NCBI GenBank assembly: GCA_022770365.1 | Contig: JALEHU010000006.1 | Location: 36,846-100,845, forward strand | DNA: 64,000 bases | Reading direction: 5' to 3' | Origin: Blautia sp. | Lineage (GTDB): Bacteria; Bacillota; Clostridia; Lachnospirales; Lachnospiraceae | Shown: in pieces, positions 34,004 through 42,306 of the stretch | How the letters are laid out: each line of letters opens with the position of its first letter | How positions within the stretch are numbered: the stretch's first letter is position 1 | Made by a program: the position numbers and the translations under genes | The notes under the pieces: generated by a model | Told to the model about the DNA's origin: nothing | What the model saw: the letters and a program-made list of their open reading frames with translations, nothing else | Databases searched by the model: none

Positions 34004-34070
34004 TACAGTGAATAATAAATAACCAGCCATATCACTTGCCTGATTTTTCACTGTACTAGGGAGTTTTTTT
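34001..34070 (+). terminator. Long-loop inverted repeat with T-run after the GT2 gene
   Basis: TAGTACAGTGAA and TTCACTGTACTA form a perfect 12-bp inverted repeat with a 34-base loop; a run of seven T's follows after AGGGAG. The repeat begins with the stop codon of the GT2 gene. It works best as a terminator, although the loop is longer than usual. Confidence 0.6.
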
Positions 34071-34141
34071 CGGATTCTGATACGATAATCCGGAAGAAAA
34101 AAGGACTTTTATAGAAATTTTATTAAAATGCGAAAAAGATA

Positions 34142-34171
34142 TTGTTGCTTTTAACCCCCATCTATTATAAT
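34142..34171 (+). promoter_or_regulatory. Promoter for the sugar-phosphate transferase and LCP genes
   Basis: TTGTTG, 18-base spacer, TATAAT. It lies just after the terminator and about 30 bases before the coding start at 34205, so transcription would begin close to the ribosome binding site. Confidence 0.65.
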
Positions 34172-34204
34172 ATAAGGGTTATGAAATAGATTGAGGTGTC
34201 AAAA

Positions 34205-35608
34205 TTGATTAAAGACAATCAGAAGAATTTCAGCCGTCTGCATGTGCTGATTGATGCCGTTGTAATTGCTGTTTCATATTTGTGCGCATGGACGATCCGC
34301 TTTGTCGGACCATTTTCCGCGTCTGCGGTGCGCAGCAGGAGCTTTGAACAGTATATGTTCCTGCTGGTGTTTATGATTCCTTTATATCTGATTCTGTACC
34401 ATGCGTTTACACTGTATACACCTTTGCATATGCAGGGCAGAAGGCTTGTACTGTCTAATGTGGTCAAAGCCAATACACTTGGTCTCCTCATTGTTATTAC
34501 CGCGCTGTATGTGGTACGAGAGGGGAATTTATCCCGTACGACTTTTGTGATCTTTTATATTATCAACATCTGCCTTGAATGGGGCGTGAGGATGCTGATC
34601 TTTAAGATACTGAGAGATATGCGCAGAAAAGGCCGTTATCAGAAACAGATGATTCTGGTGGGCTACAGCCGCGCGGCGGAGGAATACATTGACCGGATCC
34701 AGCAGAATCCTCAGTGGGGGTATGTGATCCGGGGAATTCTGGATGATAATGTACCTGCCGGAACCGTATACAATGGTGTAAAAGTTATTGGAAGAATTGC
34801 CAATCTGATGGTTATCCTTCCTGCGAACAGACTTGATGAGATTGCAATTACACTTGGGCTGAGTGAATACTATCGTCTGGAAGAAATCGTAGCGCTCTGT
34901 GAAAAATCAGGTGTTCATACAAAATTCATTCCGGATTACAATAAAATCATTCCTACCAAGCCGTATACAGAGGATATTCTGGGGCTTCCGGTAATCAATA
35001 TACGATATGTACCGCTGAGTAATACCTTTAATGCACTGGTGAAGCGGATCATGGACATTTTCGGTTCTATTGCGGCGATCATTATTTCTTCGCCTCTGAT
35101 GCTCCTGATATGTCTTCTGATTAAGATTTCTTCTCCGGGTCCGCTTATTTACAAGCAGGAACGGGTGGGCCTTCACAACAAGACTTTTTGGATGTATAAG
35201 TTCCGCTCTATGGAAATTCAGCCGGAGGATCAGGAAAAAAAGGCATGGACGGTCAAAAATGATCCGAGGGTGACTCCCATTGGCAGATTTATGCGCCATA
35301 CCAGTATTGATGAGCTGCCGCAGCTGTTTAATATCCTGAAAGGTGATATGAGTCTTGTTGGTCCCAGACCGGAACGTCCGTTTTTTGTTGAGAAATTCCG
35401 GGAGGAGATACCACGATATATGGTAAAGCATCAGGTAAGGCCGGGACTTACCGGCTGGGCACAGGTCAACGGATACAGGGGAGATACTTCGATTCGCAAG
35501 AGAATTGACTGTGATCTGTATTATATTGAGAACTGGACCATCGGTTTTGATATCAAGATATTGTTCCTGACGTTTTTCAAAGGTTTTATTAATAAGAATG
35601 CATATTAG
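34205..35608 (+). CDS. Undecaprenyl-phosphate sugar-1-phosphate transferase (WbaP/WcaJ-like)
   Basis: I choose the TTG at 34205, with GAGGTG 6 bases upstream, over the GTG at 34196, which overlaps that ribosome site; the protein then starts MIKDNQKNFSRLH. The 467-residue product has four N-terminal helices (about 10-115), a Rossmann-like CoA-binding domain (about 140-260) and the catalytic bacterial sugar transferase domain (about 275-467): KRIMDIFGSIAAI helix, KFRSM, SIDELPQLFNILKGDMSLVGPRPE and RPGLTGWAQVNGYRGDT. It transfers a hexose-1-phosphate to undecaprenyl phosphate and so starts the polymer. It precedes the LCP gene by 15 bases. Glucose or galactose is the usual sugar; which one cannot be read. 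Confidence 0.93.
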   Translation: MIKDNQKNFSRLHVLIDAVVIAVSYLCAWTIRFVGPFSASAVRSRSFEQYMFLLVFMIPLYLILYHAFTLYTPLHMQGRRLVLSNVVKANTLGLLIVITALYVVREGNLSRTTFVIFYIINICLEWGVRMLIFKILRDMRRKGRYQKQMILVGYSRAAEEYIDRIQQNPQWGYVIRGILDDNVPAGTVYNGVKVIGRIANLMVILPANRLDEIAITLGLSEYYRLEEIVALCEKSGVHTKFIPDYNKIIPTKPYTEDILGLPVINIRYVPLSNTFNALVKRIMDIFGSIAAIIISSPLMLLICLLIKISSPGPLIYKQERVGLHNKTFWMYKFRSMEIQPEDQEKKAWTVKNDPRVTPIGRFMRHTSIDELPQLFNILKGDMSLVGPRPERPFFVEKFREEIPRYMVKHQVRPGLTGWAQVNGYRGDTSIRKRIDCDLYYIENWTIGFDIKILFLTFFKGFINKNAY

Positions 35609-35623
35609 ATAAGGGGAAGAGAT

Positions 35624-37063
35624 ATGTCAAGACGAGGGAAAAAGAGAATTCTGTTTTTTCTTGAAATAATTGTTTTGCTGTTGTTTATCGGCGGTCTTTT
35701 TGTGTATGGACAGATCACCTCCAGACTGAACAAGATCGAGCAGCCGGTTCTGAATGAAGAGAAGATCGAAGTGAATCCGGAAGTAATGAAGGCAGAGCAG
35801 ACAACACTGACCGGTTATACGACTTATGCGCTGTTTGGTATTGACAAACGTACCAAGAATGCCAATTATACCGGGGAGAACAGTGATACGATCATTATAG
35901 CCAGTGTGAATAATGATACAAAAGAAGTGAAGCTGGTCTCTGTTTACCGGGATACTTTGCTGAATGTAGGGAATGATACTTATTCCAAGGCTAATGCAGC
36001 CTATGCTTTCGGCGGAGCGGAGCAGGCGATCTCCATGCTGAATACAAATCTGGATCTTAATATCAGAGATTATGCGACGATTGATTTTAATGCTCTGACC
36101 GCAGCGGCGGATGCTCTCGGAGGACTGGATATGCCGCTTTCTTATGCGGAAATCGTGCATATGAACAGTTACTGCAAGGAAGTATCTGAAGAAACAGGAA
36201 AAACTTACACACCGATAGAAGAGCTTGAGACACCGCCGGAAGATCAGGAGGCTATTTACGGCACTTATCATTTAAATGGCGTACAGGTAACATCTTACTG
36301 CCGTATCCGTTATACTGCAAGCCTGGATATGGGACGTACGGAACGTCAGAGACGTGTGCTCCAGATGCTGGTGGACAAGGCAAAACAGGCAGGCCTGACA
36401 TCCATCTTCAACCTGATGGATGAAGTTTTTCCAATGGTCACCACTTCTCTTTCGAAGACAGAGATTCTCCAGCTGATACCGTCTGTCATCGGATACAGTA
36501 TGGATAAGACGACCGGATTTCCACAGAATTTTAAATTTGCAGATATTAGTAACGGAAGTGTGATCGTACCGACTTCCCTGATTTCCAATGTGGAGGAACT
36601 CCATAAGTTTCTGTATGGAGATGATACAGATTATACGCCGTCTCCAACGGTTGCCACGTACAGTAACCGGATTGATGAGATTGTAGCTAATGGAGGTGAA
36701 GGCGCTTCTATCACAGAGATTCCGGAAGAACCGGAGATCAGCTACGAGACAGATTACGACACCAGTTATGATACGGATTATGATTATAACTACGATTACA
36801 GTGACGGCAGCACAGATTATAATTATGACAATGATTATAATGATGATTACAGTAATGATTATGGCGGAGATGCCGGCAGTGATTATGGCGGAGATACCGG
36901 CGGTGATTACAGCGGTGATTATGGCGGAGATACCGGCGGTGATTATGGTGGAGATACCGGCGGAGATACCGGCGGAGATTACAGCGATGGTACCGGCAGC
37001 GATTATGAAGGTGATGACACTGCCTATTATGAATCCGATTCGGAACAATACTCCGAAGAATAA
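35624..37063 (+). CDS. LytR-CpsA-Psr (LCP) glycopolymer ligase with Tyr/Asp/Gly-rich tail
   Basis: A 479-residue LCP-family protein. One N-terminal helix (about 10-30) anchors it; the extracellular LCP domain (about 60-290) has the conserved VSVYRDTLL, KANAAYAFGG and RIRYTASLDMGRTERQRR, whose arginines bind the pyrophosphate. LCP enzymes attach undecaprenyl-pyrophosphate-linked polymers to peptidoglycan. The last 100 residues or so are an acidic low-complexity tail of YDY, DYN and GGDTGGDYGGD units, not usual in the family. It follows the initiating transferase by 15 bases, giving start and end of polymer synthesis in one operon. Confidence 0.92.
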   Translation: MSRRGKKRILFFLEIIVLLLFIGGLFVYGQITSRLNKIEQPVLNEEKIEVNPEVMKAEQTTLTGYTTYALFGIDKRTKNANYTGENSDTIIIASVNNDTKEVKLVSVYRDTLLNVGNDTYSKANAAYAFGGAEQAISMLNTNLDLNIRDYATIDFNALTAAADALGGLDMPLSYAEIVHMNSYCKEVSEETGKTYTPIEELETPPEDQEAIYGTYHLNGVQVTSYCRIRYTASLDMGRTERQRRVLQMLVDKAKQAGLTSIFNLMDEVFPMVTTSLSKTEILQLIPSVIGYSMDKTTGFPQNFKFADISNGSVIVPTSLISNVEELHKFLYGDDTDYTPSPTVATYSNRIDEIVANGGEGASITEIPEEPEISYETDYDTSYDTDYDYNYDYSDGSTDYNYDNDYNDDYSNDYGGDAGSDYGGDTGGDYSGDYGGDTGGDYGGDTGGDTGGDYSDGTGSDYEGDDTAYYESDSEQYSEE

Positions 37064-37073
37064 TATGATACCA

Positions 37074-37244
37074 GGGTCAAAAGGTCATGTGTTTCATGCT
37101 TGCATGAAAAAACATGACTTTGGGACCCGCAAAAACATGAGAAAGTAACCCGAATAGGACGGATTTCGAATGTTTTTAGGATTTCGGGAGCACAAAGTGC
37201 GGAGAAATCCGTGTATCAGAGGGGTCAAAATATCTTTTGACCCC
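37074..37244. repeat. MITE-like palindromic element with 10-bp terminal inverted repeats
   Basis: A 171-base intergenic element. Its ends are GGGTCAAAAG (37074-37083) and CTTTTGACCC (37234-37243), perfect inverted repeats. Inside are nested palindromes: GTCATGT...ACATGAC around 37084-37118, ACGGATTTC...GAAATCCGT (37159-37212), GCACAAAGTGC (37190-37200), and a terminal GGGGTCAAAA-TATC-TTTTGACCCC. It has no coding potential. A target duplication is not clear. It may be a nonautonomous transposable element or a REP-like structured repeat; no other copy was seen in this window. Confidence 0.65.
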
Positions 37245-37276
37245 ATCATCATAATATCTGAAACACAGGAATTATG

Positions 37277-37311
37277 AACCATCCCTGCAGGGAATGCAGG
37301 GATGGTTTTTT
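37277..37311 (+). terminator. Strong terminator upstream of the GT2 gene at 37333
   Basis: AACCATCCCTGC and GCAGGGATGGTT form a perfect 12-bp stem with a 7-base loop, followed by a T-run. It ends the LCP transcript and sits only 22 bases before the next coding start, so that gene may depend on readthrough. Confidence 0.92.
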
Positions 37312-37332
37312 CAAAAATCAAGGAAGGAAATT

Positions 37333-38250
37333 ATGGAAAAAACGAGAGTAGATGTAATTATTCCCACATATCGCCCGGGAAAAGAATTTCACAATATCCT
37401 TAAAAGACTGACAAAACAGAGTTTTCGTGTGAACAGGATTATTGTCATGAATACGGAAGAGAAATACTGGAACAGGAGCTGGGAAGCAGAGTTTCCTCTT
37501 TTGGAAGTTCATCACCTGAAAAAAGCAGAGTTTGATCATGGAGGTACACGAAGGACAGCAGCAAAGCTTTCAGACGGAGAGATCATGGTATTTATGACGC
37601 AGGATGCAATCCCCGGGGATCCGAAGCTGATCGAAAATCTTATGCGTGCTTTTGACCGTGAGGATGTTGGAGCTGCTTATGCGAGACAGCTTCCGGCTCC
37701 GGACTGTAATTTTCTGGAACGTTATACGCGATCTTTTAATTATCCGGAGGAGTCTTTTGTGAAAACAGCAGCGGATCTGCCGCGTCTGGGAATTAAGACA
37801 TTTTTCTGCTCTGATACCTGTGCCGCATACAGGAAAAGTGTTTACGAAAAAATGGGCGGATTTGTGGAGAAGACAATTTTTAATGAGGACATGATCATGG
37901 CGGGCCGGATGATACAGAGCGGATATGGAATTGCGTATACTGCGGATGCCCGTGTGATTCATTCTCATAACTATTCAGCTCTGACGCAGTTTCACCGCAA
38001 TTTTGATCTTGGAGTTTCTCAGGCGGAACATCCGGAGATTTTCCAGGGTGTATCCTCGGAAGGTGAAGGTATTAAACTGGTAAAGCAAACTCTTGTTTAT
38101 TTATGCAGGAAGGGACGTTTCTGGCTGATCCCTGTTCTTGTTCTGCAAAGCGGAGCGAAATATGCAGGATTTTTATGTGGCAAAAACTACAGGAAACTGC
38201 CTGAGACAATTGTACACTGGTGCAGTATGAATAAATCCTACTGGAAATAA
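37333..38250 (+). CDS. GT2 rhamnosyltransferase-like glycosyltransferase
   Basis: The start is ATG 37333 with AAGGAAGG upstream; the ORF-track start at 37294 lies in the terminator. The 305-residue product has VDVIIPTYRPGKEFHNIL, the acceptor segment FDHGGTRRTAA, the metal site FMTQDAIP, and FNEDMIMAGRMIQSGY. The FDHGGTR...TQDA combination is typical of rhamnosyltransferases of the RfbF/WbbL type. It probably adds rhamnose to the polymer. It is the last gene of the polysaccharide locus; the next gene encodes HtrA. No terminator with T-run is visible between 38251 and 38387. Confidence 0.87.
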   Translation: MEKTRVDVIIPTYRPGKEFHNILKRLTKQSFRVNRIIVMNTEEKYWNRSWEAEFPLLEVHHLKKAEFDHGGTRRTAAKLSDGEIMVFMTQDAIPGDPKLIENLMRAFDREDVGAAYARQLPAPDCNFLERYTRSFNYPEESFVKTAADLPRLGIKTFFCSDTCAAYRKSVYEKMGGFVEKTIFNEDMIMAGRMIQSGYGIAYTADARVIHSHNYSALTQFHRNFDLGVSQAEHPEIFQGVSSEGEGIKLVKQTLVYLCRKGRFWLIPVLVLQSGAKYAGFLCGKNYRKLPETIVHWCSMNKSYWK

Positions 38251-38387
38251 GCAGAAACACAGGTAAACATTGTTTTTTTGAGAATTTATCACAATTTCAA
38301 CACAATTCCCTGTTACACTGTTTTTAGCATAATTGAGAAATTGTTTAGTAAGTGACTGCAATTTTATATAGAATGAAAAAATAAGTA

Positions 38388-38416
38388 ATTACTGTTTCAG
38401 CAGGAAATGCAGTAAT
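38388..38416. promoter_or_regulatory. Palindrome upstream of htrA, possible operator
   Basis: ATTACTG and CAGTAAT form an inverted repeat extended inward by TTTC/GAAA, 30 bases before ATG 38447. With no T-run it is not a terminator. A promoter-like TTGTTT and TTATAT pair lies just upstream (38341-38369), so the palindrome would sit in the early transcribed region and could bind a stress regulator. Confidence 0.4.
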
Positions 38417-38446
38417 ATTTGCATCAGAAGAAGGGAGTTATAGATT

Positions 38447-40150
38447 ATGAGTGATGAGATGAAATGGGGACAGGATTCACAGGAACCTGTGAGCTGCGAT
38501 AACATTCCTCATGAAACTACACAGAACAACTGGAATGAGGCAGGCAGTACGCAGCCTTCTCTTTCTAAAGAACTGGAAGAATTAAAGGGAGCTGATATCC
38601 CGTGGCTGAATCAGATTCCGGAAATGAATCAGAGAGCTCGTGAGAATCAGACGATACAGGATGAAATATCTCCGTCTTTTGAAAAAGCTCAGACTGGGAC
38701 CCAGAATCCGGAATCCGAAAGAAAAGAACCTGAAACACAGCCCGGGTCCGGCGGAGGGAATGGTCCTGTTCCTCCGAGATATGCACATTATGAGATGCAT
38801 CAGGGGCGCCGGCCGATGAATACGCAGCCGCCTCAGAAGCCAAAGAAATCAGGAGGCTTTCCCGGTAAACTTGCTGCAGTAGTGGTACTTGCTGTGGTTT
38901 TTGGCCTGGTAGCCGGACTTGTTTTCCAGGGAGTGAATCTGGTAACCGGTAAATATGTACAGTCTTATCAGGACTCTTCTGTGGGAATGACAGAAACGGT
39001 TCCGGATCAGGAGAGCCAGGAGGCATCTTCCGATAATACGGAGATATCTCAGCTGGTCGTTCAGAGCGGCAGTGTGGCAGGTGTCGCCCAGGCGGCTCTT
39101 CCATCCGTCGTAGCAATTACTTCTGTTAGTATCCAGGAGATTCCAAGCTTCTTTTCCTATTACGGATTTGGCTATGGTACACAGGAATATCCCAGTACAG
39201 GCAGCGGTTCCGGTATTATTGTGGGGGAAAACGATGATGAACTCCTGATAGCTACCAACAATCACGTTGTAGAAGGAGCAACCACGTTAAGTGTCTGCTT
39301 TGTTGGAAATGATGTGGTAGGCGCAGAAGAGGAGACACAGAGCCTGGCAAGCGGAGAAAGTGATATCATCGCAGAAAATGCCGTCAGCGCAAAAATCAAA
39401 GGAACAGATCCTGAGAATGATCTGGCAGTTGTATCTGTACAGAAATCTGACATACCGACAGATACCATGTCAGAGATTAAGATCGCCCAGCTTGGAAATT
39501 CAGATAAGCTTGTAGTTGGTGAACAGGTTGTTGCCATTGGAAATGCTCTTGGATACGGACAGTCTGTGACTTCCGGATGGATCAGCGCGCTGAATCGTAC
39601 AGTGACTATGGAAGATGGCACCAATTCGGATCTGATCCAGACAGATGCAGCTATCAATCCGGGCAACAGCGGTGGTGCGCTTTTGAATATGCGCGGTGAG
39701 CTGGTCGGGATCAATTCTGCCAAATATGCAGCGAATGCAGTTGAAGGAATGGGATATGCCATCCCGATCTCAAAAGCACAGCCTATCCTGGAAGAACTGA
39801 TGAACCGTAAAACAAGAGATAAAGTAGACAGCAATAAGGCTGCTTATCTTGGAGTAGTAGTTGCGGATCTTACAACGGAAGCTATTAAGATGTACAATAT
39901 GCCGGCCGGTGCTTTTGTTACAGAGGTCACTCAGAATACAGCAGCCGAAGCGGCAGGTATCCAGAAAAGTGATATTATTGTCAAGCTGGATGGACAGAAA
40001 GTCAGCGGAAGGGATGACCTGATAGAAAAATTATCCTATTATGAAGCAGGCGAAGAAGTGGAAGTCGTAGTGGACAGAGCAGACAATGGAGAGTATGTGG
40101 AACATATTCTGCAGGTGACACTCGGATCCAGGCCTGATACGGAGAAATAA
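38447..40150 (+). CDS. HtrA/DegP-family membrane serine protease with PDZ domain
   Basis: A 567-residue protein with a long cytoplasmic disordered N-terminus (about 1-138), one transmembrane helix (about 141-163), a trypsin-like domain (about 205-440) and a PDZ domain (about 460-560). The catalytic triad is His273 (TNNHVVEG), Asp325 (ENDLAVV) and Ser408 (PGNSGGAL). HtrA proteases degrade or refold misfolded exported proteins outside the membrane. The N-terminal 138 residues, rich in Gln, Glu and Pro, are longer than usual. It follows the polysaccharide locus and precedes clpX with a terminator between them. Confidence 0.95.
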   Translation: MSDEMKWGQDSQEPVSCDNIPHETTQNNWNEAGSTQPSLSKELEELKGADIPWLNQIPEMNQRARENQTIQDEISPSFEKAQTGTQNPESERKEPETQPGSGGGNGPVPPRYAHYEMHQGRRPMNTQPPQKPKKSGGFPGKLAAVVVLAVVFGLVAGLVFQGVNLVTGKYVQSYQDSSVGMTETVPDQESQEASSDNTEISQLVVQSGSVAGVAQAALPSVVAITSVSIQEIPSFFSYYGFGYGTQEYPSTGSGSGIIVGENDDELLIATNNHVVEGATTLSVCFVGNDVVGAEEETQSLASGESDIIAENAVSAKIKGTDPENDLAVVSVQKSDIPTDTMSEIKIAQLGNSDKLVVGEQVVAIGNALGYGQSVTSGWISALNRTVTMEDGTNSDLIQTDAAINPGNSGGALLNMRGELVGINSAKYAANAVEGMGYAIPISKAQPILEELMNRKTRDKVDSNKAAYLGVVVADLTTEAIKMYNMPAGAFVTEVTQNTAAEAAGIQKSDIIVKLDGQKVSGRDDLIEKLSYYEAGEEVEVVVDRADNGEYVEHILQVTLGSRPDTEK

Positions 40151-40164
40151 AAACTGAATTATGT

Positions 40165-40194
40165 AAGGGGATCCTTGAGAGGGTCTCCTTTTTT
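40165..40194 (+). terminator. Terminator after htrA
   Basis: AAGGGGATCC and GGGTCTCCTT pair through a stem with two G-U pairs and a short loop, followed by TTTTTT. Confidence 0.75.
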
Positions 40195-40206
40195 ATAAAA
40201 AGTTTA

Positions 40207-40235
40207 TTTCATAACATTCACCTATATGCTATAAT
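40207..40235 (+). promoter_or_regulatory. Promoter for clpX and downstream genes
   Basis: TTTCAT, 17-base spacer, TATAAT, about 40 bases before the clpX start. The -35 element is weak; the -10 is consensus. Confidence 0.6.
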
Positions 40236-40274
40236 TAAGTGCATATACAAGTAACATAATGGAAAGGAGTCAGT

Positions 40275-41687
40275 ATGACAGACGATTTTGACAGCAGAGA
40301 GAATCTGGACGAGGAAACAATAGATTCAGAAGATGATACCCAATACGAAAAATATTGTTTTCTCTGCCACAGATCTGAGAGCCAGGCAGGGAAGATGATC
40401 GACCTTCCCAATAATATACATATTTGCCCGGATTGTATGCAGAAGAGCTTTGATACAATGAATCAGCAGATGAGCAGCGGGAAGATGAACTATTCCGATC
40501 TTCTGAATATGCCGGGAGTCAGCATGATTGATCTGAGTAATTTTAACAACCCTGTACAGCAGCCCAGGAAAATCAAGAAAAAGAAGGAAGCGAAGAAGCC
40601 TGCTCTTGATCTTAAGAGTATTCCAGCACCCCACAAGATCAAGGCAATACTGGATGATTATGTAATTGGTCAGGAATATGCTAAAAAAGTGATGTCTGTA
40701 GCGGTATATAATCATTATAAGAGAGTAGCGACAGATACCATGGATGAAATTGATATTGAGAAGTCCAACATGCTTATGATCGGACCGACCGGCTGCGGTA
40801 AAACCTATCTGGTCAAAACGCTGGCGAAGCTTCTGGACGTTCCGCTTGCTATCGCCGATGCGACTTCTCTGACAGAAGCAGGTTATATCGGTGATGACAT
40901 TGAGAGTGTGGTATCCAAGCTTCTGGCTGCGGCAGACAATGATGTGGAAAAAGCAGAGCATGGGATCATCTTTATTGATGAGATCGATAAAATTGCCAAA
41001 AAGAAAAACACAAACCAGAGAGATGTGAGTGGGGAAGCTGTACAGCAGGGAATGCTGAAACTTCTGGAAGGAAGTGAAATTGAAGTTCCTGTGGGGGCCA
41101 ACAGCAAGAATGCCATGGTTCCTCTGACAACGGTAAATACCAGAAACATCCTGTTTATCTGCGGCGGAGCATTTCCGGATCTGGAAAACATCATCAAGGA
41201 GCGTCTGAACAAACAGGCATCCATTGGATTCTATGCAGATCTGAAGGATAAATATGATAATGATCCCCATCTTCTGGAAAAAGTTACTGTGGAGGATCTG
41301 AGAAGCTTTGGAATGATTCCGGAATTTCTTGGGCGTCTTCCGATCATCTTTACTTTGAACGGGCTGACAGAAGAGATGCTGGTAAAAATTCTCCGTGAAC
41401 CGAAAAATGCGATTCTGAAGCAGTATCAGAAACTTCTGGCGCTGGATGAGGTTAAGCTTGAGTTTGATGAAGATGCGCTCAAAGCAATTGCGGAAAAGGC
41501 CATGGAGAAGCAGACAGGTGCAAGAGCTCTCCGCTCAATTCTGGAGCAGTACATGCTGGATATCATGTATGAGATTCCAAAAGATGACAGTATTGGACAG
41601 GTTGTGATAACGGGTGATTATATCCGGGGGACCGGAGGGCCGAAGATCTTTCTGAGAGGACAGGAAGTGCCTGCTCTGGAAGGATAG
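40275..41687 (+). CDS. clpX: ATP-dependent Clp protease ATP-binding subunit ClpX
   Basis: A 470-residue AAA+ unfoldase. The N-terminal zinc domain has Cys28, Cys31, Cys51 and Cys54 (CFLC...CPDC). The AAA+ module has Walker A GPTGCGKT ending at Thr176, the pore loop GYIGDD, Walker B IIFIDEIDKIAKK, and an IGF loop in ASIGFYADL for docking to ClpP. It unfolds substrates for ClpP. It is about 50 residues longer than typical ClpX, with an acidic N-terminal extension and a Met/Ser-rich linker. No clpP or tig is next to it, so this may be a second copy besides the usual tig-clpP-clpX cluster. Confidence 0.88.
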   Translation: MTDDFDSRENLDEETIDSEDDTQYEKYCFLCHRSESQAGKMIDLPNNIHICPDCMQKSFDTMNQQMSSGKMNYSDLLNMPGVSMIDLSNFNNPVQQPRKIKKKKEAKKPALDLKSIPAPHKIKAILDDYVIGQEYAKKVMSVAVYNHYKRVATDTMDEIDIEKSNMLMIGPTGCGKTYLVKTLAKLLDVPLAIADATSLTEAGYIGDDIESVVSKLLAAADNDVEKAEHGIIFIDEIDKIAKKKNTNQRDVSGEAVQQGMLKLLEGSEIEVPVGANSKNAMVPLTTVNTRNILFICGGAFPDLENIIKERLNKQASIGFYADLKDKYDNDPHLLEKVTVEDLRSFGMIPEFLGRLPIIFTLNGLTEEMLVKILREPKNAILKQYQKLLALDEVKLEFDEDALKAIAEKAMEKQTGARALRSILEQYMLDIMYEIPKDDSIGQVVITGDYIRGTGGPKIFLRGQEVPALEG

Positions 41688-41748
41688 AGATGCTTTATCA
41701 ATAAACAGTTATATGATTTTGTGAGTTTCATGAGAAAGGAGAACGATT

Positions 41749-42306
41749 ATGGGAACAGATTTTTTTGATGATCTTGGAGAAACCTTATCAAGGACGGCCA
41801 GGGAATTTGGAGAGCGTGCGGAATCTCTTTATGAGACCCAGAAGCTGCGCGGCAAAATCAGCAGTGAAGAGCGTGCAGTAAGCAGACTTATGGCTGATCT
41901 GGGAAAGACTCTCTACAGAATGTACCTGAAAGGCGGAGAACTGACAGAGGAGCAGTTGGCGCTCTGCGGACAGATTGACCGCCATAAGGATATCATCAGC
42001 CGTTACAAAGCAGAAGTGGCTGGGAAAAAAGGCAAAAAGATCTGCCCGTGCTGCGGGGAATCTGTTGATAAGTATGTGGCTTTCTGTCCATTCTGTGGTG
42101 CTGCATGTCCGACTCAGGAACATGAGGAGAAGGCAGGAGATACAGTAGAACACGAGGCTTCAGAAGAAGCCGAAGCGGATGAAACTGTCGGGGAAAATGC
42201 AGAGGAGCCGATGGAAGAGGCATCTGAAGCGGCGGAAGAAACGGTGGAAGAAGCATCTGAAGAAGCGGAAGGACCGGTGGAAGAAACACCGGAAGCAGAA
42301 AAATGA
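41749..42306 (+). CDS. Zinc-ribbon protein with acidic tail
   Basis: A 185-residue protein of unknown function. Residues about 1-90 are helical and charged (likely coiled coil: SRTAREFGERAESLYETQKL, EEQLALCGQIDRHKDII). A zinc ribbon follows with CPCCGE and CPFCGA (about 98-120). The last 60 residues are almost only Glu, Ala, Val and Thr (repeats of EEASEAAEET). No signal or membrane helix is seen. AAGGAG precedes ATG 41749, and it overlaps the LRR surface protein gene by 4 bases. Its role is unknown; the coupling suggests expression together with the surface protein. Confidence 0.7.
   Translation: MGTDFFDDLGETLSRTAREFGERAESLYETQKLRGKISSEERAVSRLMADLGKTLYRMYLKGGELTEEQLALCGQIDRHKDIISRYKAEVAGKKGKKICPCCGESVDKYVAFCPFCGAACPTQEHEEKAGDTVEHEASEEAEADETVGENAEEPMEEASEAAEETVEEASEEAEGPVEETPEAEK

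Noticed and set aside
36272-37048. 258-residue antisense ORF rich in isoleucine
   Set aside because: It is the reverse reading of the Tyr/Asp/Gly repeats in the LCP tail; no ribosome site or family pattern.
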